In this document: piece after piece, positions 32,570 through 40,467 of the stretch | Layout: each line of letters starts with the position of its first letter | Position numbering within the stretch: the first letter of the stretch is position 1 | DNA from: Nocardioides sp. GY 10113 | Lineage (GTDB): Bacteria; Actinomycetota; Actinomycetes; Propionibacteriales; Nocardioidaceae | Assembly: GCF_004919105.1 (NCBI RefSeq) | Contig: NZ_STGK01000010.1 | Coordinates: forward strand, 1 to 64,000 | Direction of reading: 5' to 3' | Length of the DNA stretch: 64,000 bases | The notes under the pieces: generated by a model | What the model was told of the DNA's origin: nothing | Seen by the model: only the letters and a program-made list of their open reading frames with translations | Database searches by the model: none | Made by a program: the position numbers and the translations under genes

Positions 32570-33250
32570 ATGCCCGGCCGCTTCGACACCCTGCACGTGG
32601 AGCACGCGCTGACCTCGGACCGGGTCGCCGCCGAGCTGCGCCGAGCGGTCTTCGAGGGCGAGCTGGAGAGCGGTACGCCGCTGCGGGAGGTCGCGCTCGC
32701 CGACTCGCTCGGAGTCGCCCGCTCGACCGTCCGCGAGGCACTGACGGTGCTGGTCGCCGAGGGGCTGGCCACGCGCGAGCCGCACCGCGGGGTGAGCGTG
32801 GCGACGCCGCGCGCCGAGTCGGTGCGCGACGTGTGCCGGGCGCGACAGGTGCTCGAGGGCGCCGGCGTCCAGGCGTGGCGCTCGGCGACCCCGGCGGCGC
32901 GCCGCCGGGTCCGCACCACGCTCGACGCCTACACCGCGGCGGTCCGGGAGAACGCCTCGTACGAGGAGCTCAACGAGCGCCACCTGGCGTTCCACGTGTC
33001 CCTGGTCGAGCTGACCGCGAGCCCGCGGCTGGTGCAGATGGCCGACAACCTGATGGACGAGCTCAAGCTGGCGCTGGCCCAGGTCGACCGGGTCCGCCGC
33101 AACGCCCACGACCAGGCCGACTCGCACGAGGCGCTGGTCCGGCTGCTCGAGGCCGACAGGCTCGACGGCGCCGACGGCGCGGCGGCCTTCCTGCGCAGCC
33201 ACATCGCCGACGCCGAGGCGGAGATCATCGAGGCGCTCGGCCTGCAGTGA
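32570..33250 (+). CDS. GntR family regulator, FCD type
   Basis: A 226-residue regulator. The winged helix (about 10-75) contains LREVALADSLGVARSTVREAL, the GntR helix-turn-helix. The C-terminal FCD domain is all-helical and shows the metal-binding pattern D-x3-H (about 110-135, ERHLAFHVSL) and later His residues in DSHEAL and RSHIADAEAE. It probably represses the divergent amidinohydrolase gene and itself in the absence of an organic acid or amino-acid effector. The ATG at 32570 is preferred over 32522 and 32561 because CAGAAT lies 7 nt upstream. Confidence 0.88.
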   Translation: MPGRFDTLHVEHALTSDRVAAELRRAVFEGELESGTPLREVALADSLGVARSTVREALTVLVAEGLATREPHRGVSVATPRAESVRDVCRARQVLEGAGVQAWRSATPAARRRVRTTLDAYTAAVRENASYEELNERHLAFHVSLVELTASPRLVQMADNLMDELKLALAQVDRVRRNAHDQADSHEALVRLLEADRLDGADGAAAFLRSHIADAEAEIIEALGLQ

Positions 33251-33300
33251 GCCTCCGGGCTCGCCTGCGACGTACCGTCTCGGCTGCCAGACTGACCGCC

Positions 33301-33693
33301 ATGCTGGTCTTTCTGACGCGGTGGGCCATCACCGCCGCCGCCCTCGCCCTCGCCGCCCAGATCATGGACGGCATCTGGTTCGACGGAGCGACCACCGGCC
33401 AGGCCGAGTGGGAGGACAAGATCGTCCCGGTGCTGCTGGTCGCGCTGATCCTCAACGCGGTGACGATGTTCGTGAAGCCGGTGCTGACGATCCTCTCGAT
33501 CCCGTTCATCATCATCACCCTCGGCCTGTTCCTGATCATCCTCAACGCGCTGCTGCTGCTGTTCACCGAGTGGCTGGCCGGACTCGTCGACATCGGCTTC
33601 CACGTCAACGGCTTCTGGACCGCGGTCGGCGGCTCGATCATCATCAGCATCACCACGTGGTTCCTGGACGCCTTCATCGGCGTGGAGCGATGA
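33301..33693 (+). CDS. phage-holin-like integral membrane protein
   Basis: A 130-residue protein of the Phage_holin_4_2 family (PF04020), four membrane helices: MLVFLTRWAITAAALALAAQ, VPVLLVALILNAV, IPFIIITLGLFLIILNALLLLF and GGSIIISITTWFL. The motif NAVTMFVKPVLTILSIPF is family-typical. Despite the name, these proteins are chromosomal and of unknown function in actinobacteria, and no phage genes are near. It is followed 7 bp later by the tyrosine phosphatase, likely one operon. CAGACT lies 7 nt before the ATG. Confidence 0.85.
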   Translation: MLVFLTRWAITAAALALAAQIMDGIWFDGATTGQAEWEDKIVPVLLVALILNAVTMFVKPVLTILSIPFIIITLGLFLIILNALLLLFTEWLAGLVDIGFHVNGFWTAVGGSIIISITTWFLDAFIGVER

Positions 33694-33700
33694 TCGGCTG

Positions 33701-34213
33701 ATGGACGTTCCGGTCCCCCGCACCCCGGGTGGCTACCAGGTCGCGCTGGTCTGCCTCGGCAACATCTGCCGCTCCCCGATGGCCGACGTGGTGCTGTCCG
33801 CACGGGTCGCCGACGCCGGGCTCGACGGCGCCGTGGCGGTGGTCAGCGCGGGGACCGGCGACTGGCACGTCGGCGACGGCATGGACCGCCGGGCGGCGGC
33901 CCTGCTCACCGCCGAGGGCTACGACCCGACCGCGCACCGGGCCCAGCAGGTCGCGGTCGCCTGGTTCGACACCTTCGACCTGGTCCTCGCGATGGACGAG
34001 GCGAACCTGGCCGACCTCTACGAGCTCGACCGCGCCGGCGAGGCCACCTCCGACGGCCGGGTCCGGCTGTTCCGCGACTTCGACCCCGAGGGCCCCGGCG
34101 AGGTGCCCGATCCCTACTACGGCGGGGACGCGGGCTTCCGGAACGTGCTGGCGATCGTCGAGCGGACCGCCGACGCCCTGGTCGCCGCGATCGCCGAGGC
34201 GATCGGCGACTGA
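33701..34213 (+). CDS. low-molecular-weight protein tyrosine phosphatase
   Basis: A 170-residue phosphatase. The P-loop CLGNICRS (Cys18-x5-Arg24) near the N-terminus is followed by the general-acid Asp in DPYYG near residue 137. It dephosphorylates phosphotyrosine proteins via a cysteinyl phosphate. The length is normal for the actinobacterial class (PtpA-like). It is in line with the membrane gene upstream with a 7-bp gap. Confidence 0.93.
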   Translation: MDVPVPRTPGGYQVALVCLGNICRSPMADVVLSARVADAGLDGAVAVVSAGTGDWHVGDGMDRRAAALLTAEGYDPTAHRAQQVAVAWFDTFDLVLAMDEANLADLYELDRAGEATSDGRVRLFRDFDPEGPGEVPDPYYGGDAGFRNVLAIVERTADALVAAIAEAIGD

Positions 34214-34276
34214 CCGAGACGGGACCGAGCACGTCCGCTGCCCGATTTCGGAGATGAGGCGGCGCCACGCAGGCAG

Positions 34277-34282
34277 TAGTGT
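34277..34282 (+). promoter_or_regulatory. leaderless -10 box of the thioesterase gene
   Basis: TAGTGT ends exactly 6 nt before the ATG at 34289. Confidence 0.5.
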
Positions 34283-34288
34283 CCGAGG

Positions 34289-34783
34289 ATGCCCCAACCG
34301 ACGTACGCCCAGCTCGCCGACCTTCCCGCGTACGCCGAGCAACCGGTGCCCACCGCGTTCGAGGACATGAACGGCTACCTCAACGTGCGGCACTACCTCG
34401 GCATCGGCAGCGAGGGCCTCGACGAGTCGCTGGTCGACCTCGGCATCCCGACCAACTGGCCGCTCTCGGCCGGTCGGGCCTGCCTCTCGGCCGAGCACCA
34501 CGTGAGCTACCTGCACGAGCTGAAGACCGGCGACATGATGTCGGTGCGCGTCCGACTGCTCGGTCGCTCCGAGCGCGCCGCGCACGCGCTCGTCTACATC
34601 CTCGACGACACGAACGAGCGACTCGCCTGCGTGTTCGAGGAGATCTTCCTGCACGTGGTGGTCGCGATCCGCAAGACCGAGCCCTGGCCCGAGGAGATCG
34701 CGACCCGGATGGACGAGCGGGTCGTCCAGCACGCCGCGCTGCCGTGGCCGGCCGAGACCAGCGGCTGCCTGGCGCTGCGCTGA
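34289..34783 (+). CDS. thioesterase-like hotdog-fold protein
   Basis: A 164-residue protein of the 4-hydroxybenzoyl-CoA-thioesterase-like class. The N-terminal TAFEDMNGYLNVRHYLGIG contains the D-x-N-G-y-l-N-v-x-x-Y motif of hotdog thioesterases, and a mixed beta strand region around HHVSYLHELKTGDMMSVRVR completes the fold. It probably hydrolyses an acyl-CoA or acyl thioester. There is no pathway context. Confidence 0.8.
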   Translation: MPQPTYAQLADLPAYAEQPVPTAFEDMNGYLNVRHYLGIGSEGLDESLVDLGIPTNWPLSAGRACLSAEHHVSYLHELKTGDMMSVRVRLLGRSERAAHALVYILDDTNERLACVFEEIFLHVVVAIRKTEPWPEEIATRMDERVVQHAALPWPAETSGCLALR

Positions 34784-34813
34784 CGCGTGCGCCGCCGTCG
34801 CGCACGTGCGCGC

Positions 34814-34846
34814 GATACCTGAGAAGTTCCGGCCGTGACAGGTATC
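34814..34846. promoter_or_regulatory. inverted repeat upstream of small gene
   Basis: GATACCTG and CAGGTATC are perfect complements separated by 17 nt. This could be a factor-binding site or a hairpin between the thioesterase gene and the small gene at 34926. No known regulator is recognised. Confidence 0.4.
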
Positions 34847-34925
34847 ACGCACATTCGGCGGCCCGGACACCTGGGCGTAACGAACGATCAATCTGCCGGC
34901 GACCTGTCCGGCGCACTCTGTGATC

Positions 34926-35135
34926 ATGAACGAGACGACCTCTCCGACGCTCGTCCCGGGCCGCCACACCGCCGACCCGGAGACCACCCCGTCCGGCTCC
35001 ACCCAGGAGCGCCGCAACGCCCTTCGCACCCGCCACGCCCGCGGTCTCACCACCCTGATGACCGAGCGCAGCGACCTGCGGGGCGTCCATGCCCTCGCCG
35101 ACTTCGTCGCCGACGCGGTCCGCTGGTCCGCCTGA
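34926..35135 (+). CDS. small hydrophilic protein of 69 residues
   Basis: The frame encodes 69 residues, Thr/Arg-rich at the N-terminus and ending ADFVADAVRWSA. It is fully hydrophilic, with no family recognised. The ATG is preceded by CACTCT at 6 nt, a weak leaderless -10. The gap before it holds the inverted repeat at 34814-34846. Coding status is plausible but unproven. Confidence 0.5.
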   Translation: MNETTSPTLVPGRHTADPETTPSGSTQERRNALRTRHARGLTTLMTERSDLRGVHALADFVADAVRWSA

Positions 35136-35204
35136 TCACCCGACCGACCGCCGCGCCCGCACGGCGCGGCCCGCGTGAGGCCGATCCACGACACGGGGCC
35201 GTCC

Positions 35205-35245
35205 GGTGGTCGACGGCCGGTGGTCGACGGCCGGGGTCGACCACC
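35205..35245 (+). repeat. tandem 14-bp repeat with inverted copy
   Basis: GGTGGTCGACGGCC occurs twice in tandem (35205-35218 and 35219-35232), followed by the inverted GGTCGACCACC (35235-35245). It lies in the gap before the gene at 35296 and could form a hairpin. Confidence 0.6.
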
Positions 35246-35295
35246 GGGCGACGCCTCCCGAAGCGCCGTGACGGGTCCGTCTAGACTCACCAGCC

Positions 35296-35592
35296 GTGAT
35301 CTTCAAGCGCGTGGGGCACGGTCGCCCCTACCCCGACCACGGGCTCACCGCCCGTGGCTGGGCTGCGGTCCCGCCGCGCCAGGTCCGACTCGACGAGCTG
35401 GTCACCACCAAGGACACCCTCCAGCTCTCCTCGCTGCTCGATGAGGACTCCACGTTCTACGGCGACCTGTTCGCCCACGTGGTGCTCTGGCAGGGCGAGT
35501 ACTACCTCGAGGACGGCCTCCACCGAGCACTGCGCGCTGCCCTGCAGCAGCGCACGGTGCTGCACGCGCGGGTGATCCGGATGGAGGCTTGA
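35296..35592 (+). CDS. conserved small protein with ParB/sulfiredoxin-like pattern (VapB-like annotation in databases)
   Basis: A 98-residue protein. The middle reads RQVRLDELVTTK, then a D-S-T-F-Y-G-D segment, a beta strand HVVLWQGEYYLEDGLHRAL and LHARV. The string of strand, then EDG-x-HR followed by a helix and a strand resembles the ParB/sulfiredoxin nucleotide-binding fold (DGHHR in ParB). Related actinobacterial proteins are often labelled VapB antitoxins, but no VapC is adjacent. The GTG start has a -10-like TAGACT 8 nt upstream. It overlaps the next gene by 1 nt (TGATG). Confidence 0.7.
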   Translation: MIFKRVGHGRPYPDHGLTARGWAAVPPRQVRLDELVTTKDTLQLSSLLDEDSTFYGDLFAHVVLWQGEYYLEDGLHRALRAALQQRTVLHARVIRMEA

Positions 35593-36110
35593 TGAACGTC
35601 GCAGCACGCACTCGCTCGGCCGCGACCGCGGCCGTGCTGGTCACCCTGTTCCTGGGCGGCACCGCCTGGGCGTGGTCGGCGGTGACCGAGCCGTTCCCGA
35701 AGGCCGAGGAGACGCCGGTCTGCATCGACCGACCGGTCGCTGCCGGGGACCGGGTGCGACCCCCGGACGTGGTGGTCAGCGTGCTCAACGCGAGCACGCG
35801 CAACGGCCTCGCCGGGCAGACCCTCAACCAGCTGGGCGGGTTCGGCTTCGCTCGCGGCGAGTCGGGCAACGCGACGGTCGCCAGCGCCAAGACCCTCACC
35901 GCGCAGATCTGGACCACCACGCCCGACAACCCGGACGTGCGGCTCGTCGCCAGCCACCTGGGCAAGCGCGTGCGGATCGTCGAGCAGGCCTCGGACCTGC
36001 CCGGCGTCACGGTGGTCGTCGGCGAGAAGTTCGACGGCGTGACGCGCGGCCGGAAGCAGGTCAGGGCCACGGTGGCCACCTCCGTCTGCGGGCCGACCCC
36101 GAACCCGTAG
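35592..36110 (+). CDS. LytR_C domain protein
   Basis: A 172-residue protein with an N-terminal membrane anchor or signal (about 7-30) and a LytR C-terminal domain (PF13399), seen as VVVSVLNASTRNGLAGQTLNQL at about 58-80 and a C-terminal VVVGEKFDG. LytR_C domains normally accompany the LytR-CpsA-Psr enzymes that attach polymers to peptidoglycan; here the domain stands alone without a catalytic LCP part, so it may be an accessory cell-wall factor. It is translationally coupled to the ParB-like gene. Confidence 0.85.
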   Translation: MNVAARTRSAATAAVLVTLFLGGTAWAWSAVTEPFPKAEETPVCIDRPVAAGDRVRPPDVVVSVLNASTRNGLAGQTLNQLGGFGFARGESGNATVASAKTLTAQIWTTTPDNPDVRLVASHLGKRVRIVEQASDLPGVTVVVGEKFDGVTRGRKQVRATVATSVCGPTPNP

Positions 36111-36148
36111 CGCGTCATCCGCCACCGGCGCCGCGGCCTGCGCGGTCG

Positions 36149-37648
36149 CTACCGCTCCTCGCCGAGCCACTGGGCGAGCCGGCCACCGGCGCTGACCCGG
36201 CGCAGCCGGTTCTCGGTCGCCTCCCGCTGCTTGCGGGGCGTGACCACCAGCAGGTCGTCGCCGCGGCGCAGCACCGTGCGCGACTCGGGCACCAGCGTGG
36301 CACCGTTGCGGACCACCATCGACACGCTCGCGCCCTGCGGCAGCCGGAGCTCCCCGACCTCGACGCCGTGCAGGCGGGAGACCGGACTGATGGTGACTTG
36401 GAGGAGGTCCGCGGCCACCCGCTCCAGCGGCGCCACCTCCAGCTCGAGGTCGCGTGGCTCCGCGCTGCGCGCGACCCGCAGCACGCGCGCGGCCAACGGC
36501 AGCGTCGGCCCGGTCAGCAGCGTGAAGATCACCACCATCACGAAGACGAGGTCGAAGAGGTGGTCCGCGTCGTCGATGCCCTCGGCGAGCGGGATGGTGG
36601 TCAGCACGATCGGCACCGCGCCGCGCAGCCCCGCCCACGACAGGAAGGCGATCTCGCGCGGCGGCATGGGCTGCACCACCGAGCTGATCGCGACCGAGAG
36701 CGGTCGGGCCACGAAGGTGAGGATCAGTCCCGCCGCGACCGCGAACCCGACGATCGTCCAGGTGATCCGGTCCGGCGACAGCAGCAGCCCGAGCATCACG
36801 AAGAGCCCGATCTGCGCGATCCAGGCCATCCCCTCGACGAACGACCGGGTGGCCCCGCGGTGCGGCAGCTCGGCGTTGCCGAGGACCAGCGCCGCGACGT
36901 ACACCGCGGCGAAGCCGCTCGCGTGCAGCGCGGAGGCGGCGGCGTAGCCGATCAGGGTCAGGCACAGCACCGCGATCGGGTAGAGGCCGGAGGCGGGCAG
37001 CGCGGCGCGGCGCATCACCCAGGCGCCGCCGAAGCCGGCGGCCAGCCCCACGGTGACGCCGACCGCCAGCTCGAAGACGATGGTCGCGACCAGCCCGAGG
37101 ACCCCGTGCTCCAGGGCCGCGCCGCTGGCGACCAGGCTGACCAGGACCACCGTGGGCGCGTCGTTGAGACCCGACTCCGCCTCCAGCGTGCCGGTCAGCC
37201 GCCGCGGCAGCGGGACCACCCGCAGCACCGAGAAGACCGCCGCCGCGTCGGTGGGTGAGCAGACGGCTCCGAGCAGCACGGCGAGCTGCCACGACAGCCC
37301 GAGCACGTAGTGGGCCGCCAGCGCGACCACCGCCACCGAGACCGTGACGCCGACGGTGGCCAATGCGAAGCCCAGTCGCATCGACGGCCGGGTCTCGCGC
37401 CAGCTGGTGGTCAGGCCGCCCTCCGCCAGGATGATCGACAGGGCCGCGAAGCCCAGTGCGTGCGCGACCTCGGCGTTCTCGAATCCGATCCCGAGCACGG
37501 ACTCGCCCAGCACCACGCCCATCAGCAGGTAGATGAGCAGGCTCGGGAGTCCCGCGCGGGAGGAGAGCCGCACCGCGAGCACCGCCAGCAGCGTCACGCT
37601 CGCGCCGACCAGCACGAAGGTGTCGAGCTCGTGCAGGTCGAAGTCCAT
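36149..37648 (-). CDS. potassium/proton antiporter, CPA1/NhaP2 family
   Basis: A 499-residue transporter. About 12-13 membrane helices from residue 10 to 400 form a Na+/H+-exchanger fold; the ion-site motif is CSPTDAAAVF near 132, with the ND motif in GLNDAPTVV near 162. After the helices a cytosolic regulatory domain resembling RCK_C/TrkA-C appears (about 415-480, VSRLHGVEVGELRLP). Similar YjbQ/CvrA/NhaP2 proteins exchange K+ for H+. The ATG has a GAGGTGAC site upstream. Confidence 0.9.
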   Translation of the reverse strand: MDFDLHELDTFVLVGASVTLLAVLAVRLSSRAGLPSLLIYLLMGVVLGESVLGIGFENAEVAHALGFAALSIILAEGGLTTSWRETRPSMRLGFALATVGVTVSVAVVALAAHYVLGLSWQLAVLLGAVCSPTDAAAVFSVLRVVPLPRRLTGTLEAESGLNDAPTVVLVSLVASGAALEHGVLGLVATIVFELAVGVTVGLAAGFGGAWVMRRAALPASGLYPIAVLCLTLIGYAAASALHASGFAAVYVAALVLGNAELPHRGATRSFVEGMAWIAQIGLFVMLGLLLSPDRITWTIVGFAVAAGLILTFVARPLSVAISSVVQPMPPREIAFLSWAGLRGAVPIVLTTIPLAEGIDDADHLFDLVFVMVVIFTLLTGPTLPLAARVLRVARSAEPRDLELEVAPLERVAADLLQVTISPVSRLHGVEVGELRLPQGASVSMVVRNGATLVPESRTVLRRGDDLLVVTPRKQREATENRLRRVSAGGRLAQWLGEER

Positions 37649-37739
37649 GTCACCTCGGAACCGGGGCGGCGATCGGGGCGGCGGATCCGAAGTCTATCGA
37701 CGCCCGGGCACACCGCCACGGCCAAGGGGGTGGCCGGTT

Positions 37740-37757
37740 TCTAGAACGTGTTCTAGA
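37740..37757. promoter_or_regulatory. KstR/TetR-type operator overlapping a -10 box
   Basis: TCTAGAACGTGTTCTAGA is an 18-bp perfect palindrome. Its core TAGAACGTGTTCTA matches the KstR consensus T-NN-AAC-NN-GTT-NN-A of steroid catabolism genes. TAGATT (37754-37759), 6 nt before the ATG at 37766, overlaps its right end, so repressor and polymerase would compete. Confidence 0.8.
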
Positions 37758-37765
37758 TTTGCCGC

Positions 37766-39259
37766 ATGACCTCAACCCCCTCCGGGCTCGCCGTCCCGGC
37801 CCCGCTGCCGGCCTCCGCCCTCGCCGACGCCGAGAGCTACGACGTGGTGGTCGTCGGCTTCGGCATCTCCGGCGGCTGCGCCGCGCTGGAGGCCGCGCGC
37901 TCGGGCGCACGGGTGCTGCTGCTCGAACGGGCCGCGGTGCACGGCGGCACCTCGTCGATGTCCGGCGGCCACTTCTACCTCGGCGGCGGCACCGCGGTGC
38001 AGCGGGCGACCGGCCACGAGGACACCGTGGAGGCGATGATCGCCTACCTCGAGGCCAGCACGAAGGACCCCGACAAGGAGAAGATCCGCGCCTACTGCGA
38101 AGGCTCGGTGGACCACTTCGACTGGCTGGAGTCGCTCGGCTTCGAGTTCGAGCGCAGCTACTTCCCCGGCAAGGCGGTGATCCAGCCCGGCACCGAGGGC
38201 CTGATGTTCACCGGCAACGAGAAGGTCTGGCCCTACCGCGACGAGATCCCGCCCGCGCCGCGCGGCCACAAGGTCCCGGTGCCCGGCGACACCGAGGGCA
38301 CCCGGATCGTGATGGACCTGCTCCGGCAGCGGGTCGAGGAGGCCGGCGTCGAGGTCCGGTTCGAGACCGGCGCGACCCACCTGGTCGTCGACGGCGAGGC
38401 CGGATCGGGCCGGGTCGTCGGGCTGGCCTGGAAGTCCTTCGAGAGGACCGGCGTGATCCGGGCCGGTGCGGTGGTGATCGCCGCCGGCGGCTTCGTGATG
38501 AACCCCGACATGGTGGCCCGCTACACCCCGGCGCTGGGCTCCAAGCTGTTCACCCTCGGCTCCACCTACGACGACGGCCTCGGCATCCGCCTCGGCGAGT
38601 CGGTCGGAGCGGCGCTGGAGCACATGGACGAACCGTTTATCACCGCGCCGTTCTACCCGCCGTCCTCCCTGGTCAAGGGGCTGATCGTGAACAAGGAGGG
38701 GAAGCGGTTCGTCGCCGAGGACAGCTACCACGCGCGGACGTCGTACGAGGTGCTGCGCCAGCCCGACGCGACGGCGTACCTGATCGCCGACAGCGAGCAC
38801 ATGGAGGAGCAGCGGATGCCGCTGGTCCCGCTCAAGGACGGCTACGAGACGATCGAGGAGATGGAGGAGGGCCTGGGCCTCCCCGAGGGCTCGCTGGTGG
38901 CCACGATGGCGCGCTACAACGAGTACGCCGCGAAGGGCGAGGACCCGGACTTCCACAAGCACCCCGACTGGCTGGCCCCGCAGACCGAGGGACCGTGGGG
39001 CGTCTACGACCTCACGCTCGGCGTGGCGATGTACGCCGGCTTCACCCTGGGCGGCATGGCCACCACCGTCGACGGCCAGGTGCGCCGCGAGGACGGCTCG
39101 GTGATCGAGGGCCTGTACGCCGCCGGCGCCTGCGCCTCGAACATCGCCCAGGACGGCGCCGGGTACTGCTCGGGGACCCAACTCGGCGAGGGGTCGTTCT
39201 TCGGACGGCGGGCCGGCCGGCACGCGGCCCTCGCGACGGCTGCCAAGATGAGGGCGTGA
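37766..39259 (+). CDS. FAD-dependent dehydrogenase (3-ketosteroid dehydrogenase/fumarate reductase flavoprotein family)
   Basis: A 497-residue flavoprotein. The ADP-binding motif is VVVVGFGISGG (Gly31, 33, 36), with a second FAD contact GGTSSMSGGHFYLGGG near 55-70, VVIAAGGF near 236, and a C-terminal GGMATTVDGQVRRE region followed by YAAGACASN. It belongs to the FAD_binding_2 family that includes steroid delta-1 dehydrogenases and urocanate/fumarate reductases. The KstR-type operator supports a role in steroid breakdown, but the exact substrate is unproven. The stop overlaps the next GTG as GTGA. Confidence 0.85.
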   Translation: MTSTPSGLAVPAPLPASALADAESYDVVVVGFGISGGCAALEAARSGARVLLLERAAVHGGTSSMSGGHFYLGGGTAVQRATGHEDTVEAMIAYLEASTKDPDKEKIRAYCEGSVDHFDWLESLGFEFERSYFPGKAVIQPGTEGLMFTGNEKVWPYRDEIPPAPRGHKVPVPGDTEGTRIVMDLLRQRVEEAGVEVRFETGATHLVVDGEAGSGRVVGLAWKSFERTGVIRAGAVVIAAGGFVMNPDMVARYTPALGSKLFTLGSTYDDGLGIRLGESVGAALEHMDEPFITAPFYPPSSLVKGLIVNKEGKRFVAEDSYHARTSYEVLRQPDATAYLIADSEHMEEQRMPLVPLKDGYETIEEMEEGLGLPEGSLVATMARYNEYAAKGEDPDFHKHPDWLAPQTEGPWGVYDLTLGVAMYAGFTLGGMATTVDGQVRREDGSVIEGLYAAGACASNIAQDGAGYCSGTQLGEGSFFGRRAGRHAALATAAKMRA

Positions 39260-40431
39260 CCACCCGCCTCGCCGCCGCCCAGCGGGCCAACGTCCCGCCG
39301 TTCCACGTCATGGACGTGCTCGCCGCGGCGGCGGAGCGCCAGCGCACCCACGGCGACGTGATCAACCTCGCCGCCGGCCAGCCGAGCACGGGAGCGCCGG
39401 CCGCGGTCAACGCCGAGGCGGTCCGCCTGCTGCAGAGCGGCGACCCGCTGGGCTACACCCCCGCGGTCGGGGTGCCCGAGCTGCGGGAGGCGATCGCCGA
39501 CCACCACCGCCGCCACTACGGCGTCGCGGTCGGCGCCGAGGACGTGGTGGTCACGACCGGCTCCAGCGGCGGCTTCCTGCTGGCGTTCCTGGCCGCCTTC
39601 GAGGTCGGCGACCGGGTGGCGATCGCACGCCCCGGCTACCCCTGCTACCGCAACGTGCTGGCGGCGCTCGGGTGCGAGGTGGTCGAGCTCCCGACCGGCG
39701 CGGCCACGCGCTTCCAGCCGACCGTCGACGACGTCGCCCGGGCCCACGCGGCGCAGCGCCTGCACGGGCTGATCGTGGCGAGCCCCGGCAACCCCACCGG
39801 CACGATGCTCGCCCGCGACGAGCTCGCGGACCTGGCCCGCTGGTGCGAGGAGAACGGCGTCCAGCTGATCTCGGACGAGATCTACCACGGCATCGAGTAC
39901 GGCACGGGCGAGCGGGCGGCCAGCTCCGCCTGGGAGACCTCGCGGGAGGCCGTCGTCTTCGGCTCCTTCTCGAAGTACTTCTCGATGACCGGCTGGCGAC
40001 TGGGGTGGATGCTCGCGCCCGAGCGTCTGCGCCGACCGGTCGACGTGCTGACCGGCAACTTCAGCATCTGCCCGCCGGTGCTCTCCCAGCGCGCCGCGCT
40101 GGCGGCGTTCACCCCGGAGTCCTCCGCCGAGCTCGACGGCCACGTGCGCCGGTACGCCGAGAACCGCGCGCTGCTGCTCGACGGGCTCCGCCGCCTGGGG
40201 ATCACCCGCCTGGCGCCGGCCGACGGGGCGTTCTACGCCTATGCCGACGTGCGGCACCTGACCGACGACTCGATGACCTACGCCAAGGGCCTGCTGGCCC
40301 GTACCGGGGTGGCGCTGGCCAGCGGCGTCGACTTCGACACCGTGGACGGCGGTCACTACCTGCGGTTCAGCTTCGCCGGCTCCGGCGAGGAGATCGTGCG
40401 CGCCCTGGACCGGCTCGACGGCGCGCTCTGA
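39256..40431 (+). CDS. class I/II pyridoxal-phosphate aminotransferase
   Basis: A 391-residue fold-type I aminotransferase. It shows LAAGQPSTGAPAAV at the start, ASPGNPTGTML near 172, DEIYHGIEY (Asp to pyridine N) near 208 and the Schiff-base Lys in SFSKYFSMTGWRLGW near 238. It resembles aspartate/aromatic-type aminotransferases. Translational coupling (GTGA) to the flavin dehydrogenase suggests a shared pathway, an unusual partner for a steroid dehydrogenase. Confidence 0.88.
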   Translation: MTTRLAAAQRANVPPFHVMDVLAAAAERQRTHGDVINLAAGQPSTGAPAAVNAEAVRLLQSGDPLGYTPAVGVPELREAIADHHRRHYGVAVGAEDVVVTTGSSGGFLLAFLAAFEVGDRVAIARPGYPCYRNVLAALGCEVVELPTGAATRFQPTVDDVARAHAAQRLHGLIVASPGNPTGTMLARDELADLARWCEENGVQLISDEIYHGIEYGTGERAASSAWETSREAVVFGSFSKYFSMTGWRLGWMLAPERLRRPVDVLTGNFSICPPVLSQRAALAAFTPESSAELDGHVRRYAENRALLLDGLRRLGITRLAPADGAFYAYADVRHLTDDSMTYAKGLLARTGVALASGVDFDTVDGGHYLRFSFAGSGEEIVRALDRLDGAL

Positions 40432-40467
40432 TCCCGACGCCGGCGCACGTCCGGGCCTCGCGGACGT

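Noticed and set aside
33301..33693. Prophage lysis gene
   Set aside because: The holin-like family is a common chromosomal membrane protein in actinobacteria and no phage genes surround it.
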